This document shows, one piece after another, positions 56,385 through 64,000 of a stretch of DNA of 64,000 bases (position 1 is its first letter; every line of letters starts with the position of its first letter). The position numbers and the translations under genes were made by a program. The notes beneath the pieces were generated by a model. That model worked only from the letters and a program-made list of their open reading frames with translations. It ran no database searches and was not told where the DNA came from. This DNA comes from Bacteroidota bacterium. GTDB lineage: Bacteria > Bacteroidota > Bacteroidia > Chitinophagales > Chitinophagaceae. The stretch spans positions 1 to 64,000 of the forward strand of contig JAFEAJ010000006.1 of NCBI GenBank assembly GCA_018266455.1. The letters run 5' to 3'.

Positions 56385-56639
56385 ATGACCATTGAAGTAA
56401 TTGAAAAGTTCATCCAGGACCAGAGCCGCAAAGGGACTGCTGTAAACATCCATTTTAAAGACCGTAATACAGTTAACGGTATTTTTATTTACAGCAGGGA
56501 CTATGATGAACTAAAATCAAAAAATCTTTGGCGTGTAGTGCACAGGTCTAGTATTGGAAAATGGAAAGAAAGCCAGGACATAAACCTTACTAGGATTTTT
56601 AACGGCATTGCCTTTACGCGCCTTTCCGATGAAAGGTGA
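56385..56639 (+). CDS. Small conserved protein, possibly Sm-like
   Basis: 84 residues. An N-terminal helix (TIEVIEKFIQDQSRKG) is followed by strands VNIHFKDRNTVNGIFIY, NLWRVV and NGIAFTRL. The order helix, then a strand pair with a K-D-x-x-x-V-x-G turn, recalls the Sm1 part of Sm/Hfq folds, but the match is too weak to call. I know the type only as an unnamed Bacteroidota protein. It lies between an RRM gene and a convergent cold-shock-domain gene, supporting an RNA-linked role. Confidence 0.7.
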   Translation: MTIEVIEKFIQDQSRKGTAVNIHFKDRNTVNGIFIYSRDYDELKSKNLWRVVHRSSIGKWKESQDINLTRIFNGIAFTRLSDER

Positions 56640-56652
56640 TCTTGGGCATTTT

Positions 56653-57099
56653 TTACCTGAGTAACCTTACGTTTATTGCAGTTAATCCCTTAGGCCCTTT
56701 TTCAATTTCAAAGCTTACTTTGTTTTGCGCTTTTACCGGTTCTTCCAAACCGCTTATGTGAAAAAAAATATTTTGCTGGGTAGCCCTGTCTTTGATAAAA
56801 CCAAAGCCTTTTCCTTCATTAAAGGACATCACAATACCTTTATGCAAATTGGTTTCTTTTTCCCTGTCTTCCAGTTTAGGAGTTCCAATTTGTATATTTT
56901 CCAGTTTAATTTTTTCGCTCTTTCTTGGGTCAGGCGGAGTATCAGACAGGTTGCCATTTTCATCCATATAGGCAAGCATGCTGTCAAAACTTTTTGATTC
57001 CTTTGCTTTTTCTTTTCGCTCCTGCCTGCGTTCTTCTTTTTGTTTTTTGATTTGTTGCTTTTTCTTTTCTCTTTCTTTTTTATTCCATGTTTCAGCCAT
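56653..57099 (-). CDS. Cold-shock-domain protein with basic coiled N-terminus
   Basis: 148 residues from ATG 57099 (MAETWNKKEREKKKQ); an upstream ATG at 57135 is less likely. Residues 1-45 are very rich in Lys, Glu and Arg and should form a charged helix. The C-terminal part (about 85-148) is a cold-shock domain with RNP1-like GKGFGFIKDR and RNP2-like NIFFHIS. Such longer Csd proteins bind single-stranded RNA. Convergent with the Sm-like gene (14 bp) and divergent from the helicase. Confidence 0.92.
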   Translation of the reverse strand: MAETWNKKEREKKKQQIKKQKEERRQERKEKAKESKSFDSMLAYMDENGNLSDTPPDPRKSEKIKLENIQIGTPKLEDREKETNLHKGIVMSFNEGKGFGFIKDRATQQNIFFHISGLEEPVKAQNKVSFEIEKGPKGLTAINVRLLR

Positions 57100-57404
57100 G
57101 TTGATGTTTTTTACATTAAGAAATTTTATGACCAACTACGTTGCAACAGCCCTGAACAAATGATTTTTAAGACACTTTTATTGGCAACGGATCATGGATT
57201 AATGATTCTGTATTCGTTTCGAAAGAAATGATGAGCAATTGGAGATGTAAAGGAAGAATAGGGCAGTTGTAAAAATAATTCAATTACAAAACAAAATGAC
57301 TCAAATCATTTTGTGAAGATACGTTTTATCATAGAACATGGAGCCCTATTTGAACATTGTACGGTTGTTTTGCAAATTAATTAGAAAATACAATCAATTA
57401 AATC

Positions 57405-57412
57405 TATCTTTG
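57405..57412 (+). promoter_or_regulatory. -7 element of the DEAD-box helicase gene
   Basis: TATCTTTG, an exact TAnnTTTG match, about 130 bp before the helicase start. It predicts a leader of about 120 nt, of the length seen for cold-inducible RNA helicases. No clear -33 TTG at 19-21 bp. The rest of 57100-57541 shows nothing else. Confidence 0.45.
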
Positions 57413-57541
57413 TATCTCTTAATGTTATTACGCTCTCTGTTTGTGAAGAACTCTTCCTCAAATACTGTGATGTGCTAACGTAAGGCAGATAATGTATCAG
57501 CTTATTTCTGATAGCCTTATCAAAAAAATTAAAAATTTAAC

Positions 57542-58774
57542 GTGTCATTTAAAGATTTACAGCTCATTGAGCCGATTTTGGCTGCACTGAGCAAAGAAGG
57601 GTATACTGCCCCGACCCAGATTCAGCAGCAATCAATCCCATTTATTTTGCAGGGGAAAGACTTACTAGGCCATGCACAAACCGGAACAGGCAAAACTGCG
57701 GCTTTCGCTATTCCTATACTGCAAATGATGCATAGTCAATTAAGCGAACAGCCTGCCCACCAGGGCATACAGGCATTAATCCTGACCCCTACCCGCGAAC
57801 TGGCAATACAAATTGGCGAAAGCATTAAAGCCTATGGCCGCTTTCTTCCTTTCAAACATGAGGTTATTTTTGGCGGGGTGCCTCAATTTCACCAGGTGCA
57901 TGCCATCAGGCGGGGAGTAGATATACTCGTAGCTACACCAGGGCGGCTACTTGATTTGCTGAAACAAAATGTTGTTCATTTGAACAACATCAAATATTTT
58001 GTATTGGATGAGGCCGATCGCATGCTGGATATGGGATTTGTCCATGATGTAAAACGAATCATTGCCAGGCTCCCCATAAAAAAACAAACATTGTTTTTTT
58101 CTGCGACCATGCCAATGGAAATAAAACAGCTTGCAAGCACCTTATTAAACAATCCGGTTAAGGTGGAAGTAAATCCCGTTTCTTCTACAACAGAAATGGT
58201 CCAGCAACAAGTGTATTATGTTGAAAAAATGAAAAAACTGGACTTGCTTGTGTATCTGTTGAAAGACGAAAGCATTAAAACCATGCTGGTGTTTATTCAA
58301 ATGAAACATCATGCAGATAAGTTGGCAAAACAACTGAACAACATAGGCATCCCAACTGAAGCGATGCATGGGAACAAATTACAGAACGTTAGGCAACGGG
58401 CATTGCATAATTTTAAGACGCATAAAACACGGGTACTTGTAGCAACTGATATTGCTGCACGTGGTATTGATATTGACGAGCTTACTCATGTTCTTAATTA
58501 CGATTTGCCGAATGTTCCTGAAACATATGTGCACCGTATTGGCCGGACTGGCAGGGCCGGGGCGAAGGGACTGGCAATTTCATTTTGTGATTGGAGTGAA
58601 AAAAGTTTTTTAAACGATATTCAGCAATTAATAAGAAAACCAATACCTGTTATCAAGGGCCATCCCTTTGATAACAGCCTGATGCACGCAGAGGCTGCAG
58701 AAGTGCCACGAAACTTATCGCTTAATCGCATGCGCAGGGGGGGCAAAAGAAATAGAACATTTATGCAAGCCTAA
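57542..58774 (+). CDS. DEAD-box RNA helicase, RhlE-like
   Basis: 410 residues, start GTG 57542 (SFKDLQLIEPILAAL is the usual Q-motif opening). Motif I AQTGTGKT, Ia PTRELAIQ, II VLDEADRMLDMGF, III SATMP, V TDIAARGIDI, VI HRIGRTGRAG are all present. A short basic tail (RMRRGGKRN) ends the protein, as in RhlE rather than DeaD. Unwinds structured RNA in ribosome assembly or mRNA decay, chiefly in the cold. Confidence 0.95.
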   Translation: MSFKDLQLIEPILAALSKEGYTAPTQIQQQSIPFILQGKDLLGHAQTGTGKTAAFAIPILQMMHSQLSEQPAHQGIQALILTPTRELAIQIGESIKAYGRFLPFKHEVIFGGVPQFHQVHAIRRGVDILVATPGRLLDLLKQNVVHLNNIKYFVLDEADRMLDMGFVHDVKRIIARLPIKKQTLFFSATMPMEIKQLASTLLNNPVKVEVNPVSSTTEMVQQQVYYVEKMKKLDLLVYLLKDESIKTMLVFIQMKHHADKLAKQLNNIGIPTEAMHGNKLQNVRQRALHNFKTHKTRVLVATDIAARGIDIDELTHVLNYDLPNVPETYVHRIGRTGRAGAKGLAISFCDWSEKSFLNDIQQLIRKPIPVIKGHPFDNSLMHAEAAEVPRNLSLNRMRRGGKRNRTFMQA

Positions 58775-59117
58775 ATCATCTGGCATAGCGAGATCTGTTA
58801 AAAGAATGTCTATTGCCGATCAATTTGCATGTGTCTCAAAAGATTGAAATGTCACATACTCCTTCTAACAATAGAAGGGAAGCATCATTATTGAGAGATA
58901 AGAGCTCAGTTTGCCGCTTGGCATCAATTGTACTTTTACTCAAATGACGAATTATGGTCGCAGTGAAATGCATAAAAAAATTACGGAAATCGTTAACCAC
59001 GCTGGAGATCAATATTTAATTTAGCTATTTTCAATCTTTAAGTGGGGTTGCTTGGTTCCTTTTTGCCTGCAAGGCTAAAAGAAGGTACTGGAAAAGCCTC
59101 GCTATGATTCATATACC
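58775..59117. other. Intergenic region without recognised features
   Basis: 343 bp between the helicase and a convergent small secreted protein gene. I see only very short open frames and no clear hairpin, promoter or repeat. Confidence 0.5.
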
Positions 59118-59606
59118 TTATTCACAAAGATTTAATGCGTCAGTTCCTTTTGTGCTGAATTGTACCAGGTTTACTTTGTTGGCGCTATTATAGTGGAGCA
59201 CAAGCGTTCCATACGACATTTCATAAGCGTCCCACTTCGTGTCTTTGATTTTTACATTGCCAAAGTATTTGAACAAGCTGCCTCTTGCAGCGCCCATTAG
59301 GGGTATGCTCAGCCTTCCTTTGAACGCTGGGCCAATTTCCACGTATTGCCTTTTTAAATAGAATTTTATATCTCTGTCTTTGAACAACAGGGCGCTGCCG
59401 CACTGGCTATTATCCTGTTCTTCGCTGGTAAAGCATGGGAATTTTTCTTTAATTTCTTCAGGCGTGAAATTAGGCCGAACATTGTCTACTGTGCCATTGA
59501 GAATATCTACCGAAAATGGGCCGCACACTGGTTTTGTTTTAAGCTGTGCGTTTGCAGTAACAGCAATACCAGAAAAAATTGCGGCTATAAGCATGGTCTT
59601 TTTCAT
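59118..59606 (-). CDS. Small secreted protein of unknown function
   Basis: 162 residues with a cleavable signal peptide (VTANAQ, about residue 20). The mature part has four cysteines (PVCGP, FPCFT, SQCGS, NLCE) that may form two disulfides, and is predicted beta-rich in its second half (KFYLKRQYVEIGPAF...VKIKDTKWDAYEMSYGTLVLHY). No family recognised. Single gene. Confidence 0.75.
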   Translation of the reverse strand: MKKTMLIAAIFSGIAVTANAQLKTKPVCGPFSVDILNGTVDNVRPNFTPEEIKEKFPCFTSEEQDNSQCGSALLFKDRDIKFYLKRQYVEIGPAFKGRLSIPLMGAARGSLFKYFGNVKIKDTKWDAYEMSYGTLVLHYNSANKVNLVQFSTKGTDALNLCE

Positions 59607-59695
59607 AAAAATGTTATTGAGCTATTATTTACCAGCAAAATCCTTGCTAAAAATAAAAATTTAAAGAATTGGCGATAAATAATGAGCAGGCTTAA

Positions 59696-59833
59696 GAGGC
59701 TGCTTAAAAATGATTGTTGGAATAACCAGCAGGGCCAATCTTTTCCAAAGCTTATACTGGATTACAAGCCTTGGAAAAGTTGAACCATGTAATGATAGGG
59801 GGAAATAAGCGTTGGTCAATAAAATGCCGGCTT
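59696..59833. repeat. Palindromic intergenic repeat, copy 4
   Basis: Left arm GAGGCTGCTTAAAAATGATT followed by GTTGGAATAACCAGCAGGGC, nearly identical to copy 2. The inner hairpin CTTTTCCAAAGCTT / AAGCCTTGGAAAAG is very clear. The right arm is diverged (minus strand AAGCCGGCATTTTATTGACC). Confidence 0.7.
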
Positions 59834-59851
59834 AACGATATTTTACGCTGC

Positions 59852-61165
59852 TCAAGTAATGTTGGGGTTGTCTATACTTTCGGTTTTAAGCATGAGCGGT
59901 TTGTCAAAAAAATAAACGATAAGGCCAATGGCTAGTATGCCAAGGCCATACAGGCTTTCTTTCGGCCTTCCTATAAAAGTGAAGATAAGTACCCAGATAT
60001 TGAAAGCTAAAAAAATGATTTGCAGCACAGGTTTCAATGGGCTTTTGAAGGCCCCTTTTTTATTTTTTTTGATGGCCAGGCTGGTGGCAACGGTTAATGA
60101 TGACATTAATGTCAGCACAAAGCCTGCATACAAAAAAACCTGTTCAAACTTTCCCGAAAGGGCCAGTGCCACGCTTATAAAAACATGCACCCACACTGCT
60201 GCAACAGGAATATCGTGTTTGTTCCGTTTCGCCAATGGCTGCCACAACTTGTGTTCTTTTGCCATTGCCCAGGTAACTCGTGGCCCCACCCACAGGTACG
60301 AGCTCACCGTGGCTACCAATTGAAGTGCAATAAATATGCTTACCCACTTTCCACCTGTCAGCCCAAGCAAATTTTTGAAAGAAATAAAGGTCACGTCTTC
60401 ATTTCCTTTCAGTTCACCAACTGTTGCGTTTTTCAAAAGTACATACTGGAGCAGGATGTAGGTGACAGATACAAATAAGGTGCTTATGATCAGTGAGCGC
60501 GGAATGTTTTTTTCAGGCTTGTCAATTTCTTCGCTTACGTATGCTGCAGCGTTCCATCCGGTGTATGCAAAAGAAACATAAACCATCGAAACGGCAAACC
60601 CCGGTGTAATTATTTCATGTTGCCAGGTGCTGCTAAAATTGACTGCATTAGAAGTGCCGCCCCCGATAGTGAACCCCATCACTATCAGGCAAACAATAAA
60701 AAGCACTTTAATAATGGTCGAAACATTCTGGAACCTGCTGCTGTGCCTGATGGTGAAGCTGTGCATTAGCCCAATAAGAACAATTACCAAAACCGCTAGC
60801 CATACATTGTTCTGCAGGCCAAACGGTGAAAGATATTTTGTGAATGCCATCGCAGCCAATGCAACAGGAGCTGAAAACCCAACAGTGAGCCCCGCCCAGG
60901 CCGATAAATAGCCCAGCAGGGGGTGGAACAAACGCGACAGAAAGATGTAGTCGCCGCCTGATTCGGGGAAATTAGTGCCCAGCTCGGCATACGCAAAAGC
61001 GCCAAACAAGGAAAGCAGCCCGCCTGCCAGCCACAGCAATAAAATGGTCCAGGTATTTTGAACCGATGACAACTGAAGCCCCACACTGGTGAAAACCCCG
61101 GTGCCGATCATGTTTGCAATAACAATAGCCCCTGCAGTGTAGATGCCAATTTTCTTTTTCAACAA
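59852..61165 (-). CDS. APC-superfamily amino-acid permease (LAT-like)
   Basis: 437 residues, about 12 membrane helices. TM1 IVIANMIGTGVFTSVG carries the GTGVF unwound motif; TM3 region YAELGTNFPESGGDYIFLSRLFHP is the typical APC intracellular loop. Closest in style to LAT/y+LAT-like exchangers, different from the permease at 30047-31510. Monocistronic; substrate unknown. Confidence 0.92.
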   Translation of the reverse strand: MLKKKIGIYTAGAIVIANMIGTGVFTSVGLQLSSVQNTWTILLLWLAGGLLSLFGAFAYAELGTNFPESGGDYIFLSRLFHPLLGYLSAWAGLTVGFSAPVALAAMAFTKYLSPFGLQNNVWLAVLVIVLIGLMHSFTIRHSSRFQNVSTIIKVLFIVCLIVMGFTIGGGTSNAVNFSSTWQHEIITPGFAVSMVYVSFAYTGWNAAAYVSEEIDKPEKNIPRSLIISTLFVSVTYILLQYVLLKNATVGELKGNEDVTFISFKNLLGLTGGKWVSIFIALQLVATVSSYLWVGPRVTWAMAKEHKLWQPLAKRNKHDIPVAAVWVHVFISVALALSGKFEQVFLYAGFVLTLMSSLTVATSLAIKKNKKGAFKSPLKPVLQIIFLAFNIWVLIFTFIGRPKESLYGLGILAIGLIVYFFDKPLMLKTESIDNPNIT

Positions 61166-61375
61166 TAGCGCTTTAATGGTACAATATCGTTAAATTATTT
61201 ATAGCAATTCAATTTGACGGCCGCTGCTCTTCTTTTTTTTGGCCATGTTGCTTTTGGCTCGGCAAGTAATGATTGCAAGAGTAACAAGAACTGAGAAATA
61301 GTTTTCGGGCAATGCATATAAAATATGCTACCTTACAATTTAAAAGTATTCAGCACAAAAGCTAAGAATTATATT

Positions 61376-62152
61376 ATGTGGGTTAACCTGATCGACTCTG
61401 TTTATTTCACCATTCTTTATCCTGTTACCTTAACAGCTTTCGTGATGATCGGGTATTTTATTACCCGAAAACAATATATTGCTAAAAATAAACCGTGGAA
61501 GGCTTCTGGCATAGAGACTTCTGTGATTGCCATTTTTGCTTTGTTGCTTTCATTTACCTTCCTGTCTTCCAATAACTCAATGAAAGCACGCACAGCTTTG
61601 ATGCATGAAACAAGCAATGCATCGGCAAACCTTCGCAGGATGAGCCTTTTGACCGATGACCCTGTCAAAACGGCAACTAAAGAATATTTAATAAACTATC
61701 TTGAAATAATGCGTGATTTCAGGGCCCGTTATTTGCAGGGCGAAGACCGCCTTGTTAACGACGTTGAAGCCGTAAATGGAAGCTATCTTACCAGGCTCAC
61801 TTCGTTAAGCAAGCTTAATCCGGCAGATAGGGAAGACGTGCAGCGATTAATGCCTTATTTCAATGCGTTGAATTCGCATTTTTATCAGATACTCAGCTCG
61901 TATAATGAGCGCACGCCCCGGCTAATAATTACCCTGCTTATTGTTTCTTCATGGCTTATTGGCATGTTAGTGGGCTTTATGAATGGGTTCCATGCAAGAA
62001 GGCATTACTTGGTGCCCTTTATTTTTATTGTGTTGGTAACGTGGAGCATCCAGGCCATCCGGGATTTGGATAACCCGTATAACGGTGTTATACAACCGAA
62101 ATTCGATGATCTCGGGAAACAGCGGGAGATATTGATACATAGTACAAGGTGA
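61376..62152 (+). CDS. DUF4239-like membrane protein
   Basis: 258 residues from ATG 61376; the in-frame ATG at 61325 would add 17 residues. Helices at about 10-30 and 45-65, a cytosolic helical domain (about 70-185), then two helices (about 187-205 and 215-235) followed by DLDNPYNGVIQ. The last motif and the two-plus-two topology resemble the DUF4239 / bestrophin-like family, which has no firm function. Confidence 0.8.
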   Translation: MWVNLIDSVYFTILYPVTLTAFVMIGYFITRKQYIAKNKPWKASGIETSVIAIFALLLSFTFLSSNNSMKARTALMHETSNASANLRRMSLLTDDPVKTATKEYLINYLEIMRDFRARYLQGEDRLVNDVEAVNGSYLTRLTSLSKLNPADREDVQRLMPYFNALNSHFYQILSSYNERTPRLIITLLIVSSWLIGMLVGFMNGFHARRHYLVPFIFIVLVTWSIQAIRDLDNPYNGVIQPKFDDLGKQREILIHSTR

Positions 62153-62248
62153 TACTGAAGAAATAAAATATAAGTAGCCCTTGTTCATGCTAAATTCAAT
62201 TTTAAAAAATTTCTTAAGTAAATTGCATTTTATTTAAAATGAATTATT

Positions 62249-62719
62249 ATGGCAATTCCAATTGGTACCAAAGCCCCGGCGTTTAAATTATTCAATACCG
62301 AAAAAAAAGAGGTTTCGTTAGCGGATTTTTCCGGGAAAATTTTAGTGATCAATTTTTTCCCTGCGGCATTTACAGGCGTTTGCACGGAACAGCTTTGCAC
62401 AAACAGAGATGAGCTCAGCTTTTATAACACAATCGGCGCTGCTGTGGTTGGCATTTCTGTTGATATGCCCTTTTCCTTGAAAGTTTTTAAAGATCAAAAC
62501 AACATCAATTACGACCTGCTTTCAGATTTCAATAAGGTTGCCATACATGAATATGAAATGTACCATTGCAATTTTGCCATGGGCATAAAAGGTGTTGCAA
62601 AAAGAGGTGTGGTAGTGGTTGACACGAAAGGTGTAGTGACTTATGCTGAAGAAACAGCGAACCCGGGCACACAGGTAAATTTTGCAGCGCTGAAAGATGC
62701 CTTGAACAAATTAAAATAA
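62249..62719 (+). CDS. Peroxiredoxin (AhpC/TSA, AhpE/Bcp-like)
   Basis: 156 residues. Thioredoxin fold with peroxidatic Cys45 in PAAFTGVCTEQLC and the PxxxTxxC context (Pro38, Thr42). Cys50 could serve as resolving cysteine, as in atypical 2-Cys (Bcp/PrxQ) enzymes; the Cys45-Cys50 spacing equals that of Bcp. Reduces H2O2 and organic peroxides in the cytosol. Single gene, ending at a bidirectional terminator. Confidence 0.93.
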   Translation: MAIPIGTKAPAFKLFNTEKKEVSLADFSGKILVINFFPAAFTGVCTEQLCTNRDELSFYNTIGAAVVGISVDMPFSLKVFKDQNNINYDLLSDFNKVAIHEYEMYHCNFAMGIKGVAKRGVVVVDTKGVVTYAEETANPGTQVNFAALKDALNKLK

Positions 62720-62829
62720 GTTGTTATTAACGAAGCCTAAGCAACAGGATACCTTTTTCATAAAAGACTGTTTAATAATGTTGCTATCGCCCTGAGTAAA
62801 AATTACAGGCTTTAGAACCATCTGTAAAC

Positions 62830-62858
62830 AAAAACGCTGTGTGCAGCACAACGTTTTT
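62830..62858. terminator. Bidirectional terminator between convergent genes
   Basis: Stem AAAAACGCTGTG / CACAACGTTTTT with one mismatch and loop TGCAG. The A run on one side and the T run on the other allow use by both the peroxiredoxin and the SusD-like gene. Confidence 0.75.
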
Positions 62859-62884
62859 GTTTTTTTCCGGAATGTCTTTTTTGC

Positions 62885-64000
62885 TTATTTGTCCCACCAC
62901 AAGTGGTCAGTAAGCAAAACTGTCGGTACATTTTTGCCATTCCTCGACAGTTCATTGCTCGGGTAGTTCATTCTTCTTATAAAATTGCTGAGCAATGCGC
63001 CATAAGGCAACGCAAAGCCCTTATAGGCATAATCCATCCTGCGCATGTCATCCCATGTTACCGGGCTTAAAAAGCAGGCCAAATATTTTTCTTTCATGAT
63101 CAATGCAAGGGTGAGGTTAGCTGCGCCAACAGCTACATTTGGATCAGTTGAATAACGTTGAATAGCGGAGTCGGCAACGTTTAGTTTGTGCATGTGGGCT
63201 TTAATGCCATCCAGATAGGCGTTATAGGCATCTGTGTTGTTGTTGGCTCTGAAATCAGCTTCAGCTTCCATGAATTTTGCTTCAGCGTAAGTAGCAATTT
63301 GCAGCGGCGCTGTTTGGGTGGAATACCAGGTGTCTTCATCAAGATAGCATTCTTCGTGTTGGGTGCCGGTGCCAATTCTGCCTTTGCCATTGAGTGTTCC
63401 CCGGTAGTCTCCGTATTTTGTGGTGTCAGTGATCAGTGGTAGCCTGGGGTCAAAAACACCATAGGTATCACCGTTAGTAGCATCTATAAAATAGGAAGAA
63501 AGCCATCCGTCAAGATTTAACCCGGCATTGGCGATTGCCACGGAGCCCCAGGGGTTAGGGTTCACGTTGGCGACATAAGCGGAAACCTGTGCATCATCGC
63601 TATTCGCTGCATAGCCCGATGAAAGCTCAGCCAATACAGCAGATGCGCTGTAGCTTGAAGTTTTAGATACCAAAGTCAATAACCTTGCTTTTAGCATATG
63701 CGCTGTTTTTATCCATGAAGAAGCGTTGCCCCCATGAATAAAATCACTGCTTTGATCGAGCTCGCCAGGCGCATCGGGTTGCTGCAAAGCAACAATGCCT
63801 TGATTGAGCAATGCCATGCATGTATCATAAATAGATTGCTGGTCATCATATTTGGGCGTAAGATTTGTTACCCCTAAAAAGGCTTGCGAGTAAGGGATAT
63901 TGCCCCACATATTGCTCGCTGTGTTTAAGTGGAGTGCCATTAAAATATCAGCAACCCCCACATAAGCGTTTAATCCTTTTTCGGCACCGAATTTTTTCAT
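62885..64000 (-). CDS. SusD/RagB-like lipoprotein, 3' part (runs off the window)
   Basis: 371 residues are seen; the N-terminus with signal and lipobox is missing, so the gene starts to the right of the window. SusD-like_2 features: ILMALHLNTASNMWGNIPYSQAF, YDDQQSIYDTCMALL, and the C-terminal TDHLWWDK. A susC gene is expected further right. It is a different member from the SusD at 40849-42252 but of the same sub-group. Confidence 0.9.
   Translation of the reverse strand: MKKFGAEKGLNAYVGVADILMALHLNTASNMWGNIPYSQAFLGVTNLTPKYDDQQSIYDTCMALLNQGIVALQQPDAPGELDQSSDFIHGGNASSWIKTAHMLKARLLTLVSKTSSYSASAVLAELSSGYAANSDDAQVSAYVANVNPNPWGSVAIANAGLNLDGWLSSYFIDATNGDTYGVFDPRLPLITDTTKYGDYRGTLNGKGRIGTGTQHEECYLDEDTWYSTQTAPLQIATYAEAKFMEAEADFRANNNTDAYNAYLDGIKAHMHKLNVADSAIQRYSTDPNVAVGAANLTLALIMKEKYLACFLSPVTWDDMRRMDYAYKGFALPYGALLSNFIRRMNYPSNELSRNGKNVPTVLLTDHLWWDK

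Noticed and set aside
57136-57404. Possible riboswitch or small RNA upstream of the helicase
   Set aside because: No conserved fold or strong hairpin was found beyond the -7 element.

Overview
The window reads as chromosome of a Bacteroidota, most likely a Chitinophagaceae-type soil or plant-associated bacterium. Reasons: SusC/SusD outer-membrane pairs, lipoproteins with Bacteroidota-style leaders, promoters of the TTG-N19-21-TAnnTTTG type rather than the sigma-70 kind, no obvious Shine-Dalgarno sequences, many Bacteroidota-typical small proteins, and rpoC with family-typical length. Protein-coding density is high; one tRNA (Ser, TGA) is present. I see no prophage, CRISPR array or transposase gene. 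The only mobile-type gene is a tyrosine recombinase at the left edge.

Layout. 0-4 kb: tyrosine recombinase, a small unknown protein, a tandem universal stress protein (USP) and a divergent flavin/PPOX-type protein sharing an FNR-like palindrome. 4-11 kb: a self-contained minus-strand drug/lipid export operon (TetR, TolC-like channel, lipoprotein adaptor, two ABC ATPases, two ABC-2 permeases) with a TetR operator over the first start codon. 11-20.9 kb: CoA transferase, second USP, RluD-type pseudouridine synthase, lipB, PLP deaminase, nucleotidyltransferase, and an ECF sigma factor translationally coupled to a membrane protein that joins an anti-sigma-like cytosolic segment to a trypsin-like protease. 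21-31.5 kb: hutH-hutU, a free-standing rpoC without rpoB, an OmpH-like protein and an amino-acid permease.

31.5-45.3 kb is the most interesting block: alpha-galactosidase-like hydrolase, DUF885 metallopeptidase, 4-hydroxyproline epimerase, DapA-family lyase, SusC, SusD, AraC regulator and a GH127 beta-L-arabinofuranosidase. Together these match what is needed to take apart arabinosylated, galactosylated hydroxyproline-rich plant glycoproteins (extensins) and to catabolise the released hydroxyproline. This is an inference from gene content. 45.4-54.2 kb: heptose-kinase-like gene, YdeI-type protein, then an operon-like run GntP permease, RidA, D-threonine aldolase/DSD1-type PLP enzyme, PfkB kinase and M19 dipeptidase, which fits D-serine or D-hydroxyamino-acid use. 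54.3-58.8 kb: tRNA-Ser, desaturase, then a compact RNA-handling group (RRM protein, small possibly Sm-like protein, cold-shock-domain protein, DEAD-box helicase). 59-64 kb: small secreted protein, APC permease, DUF4239-like membrane protein, peroxiredoxin and the 3' part of another SusD-like gene running off the right edge.

At least four intergenic gaps hold copies of the same imperfect palindrome of roughly 140-150 bp (1876-2026, 12845-12995, 29828-29976, 59696-59833), with a possible degraded fifth near 11132-11275. They have the look of a non-autonomous palindromic repeat family.
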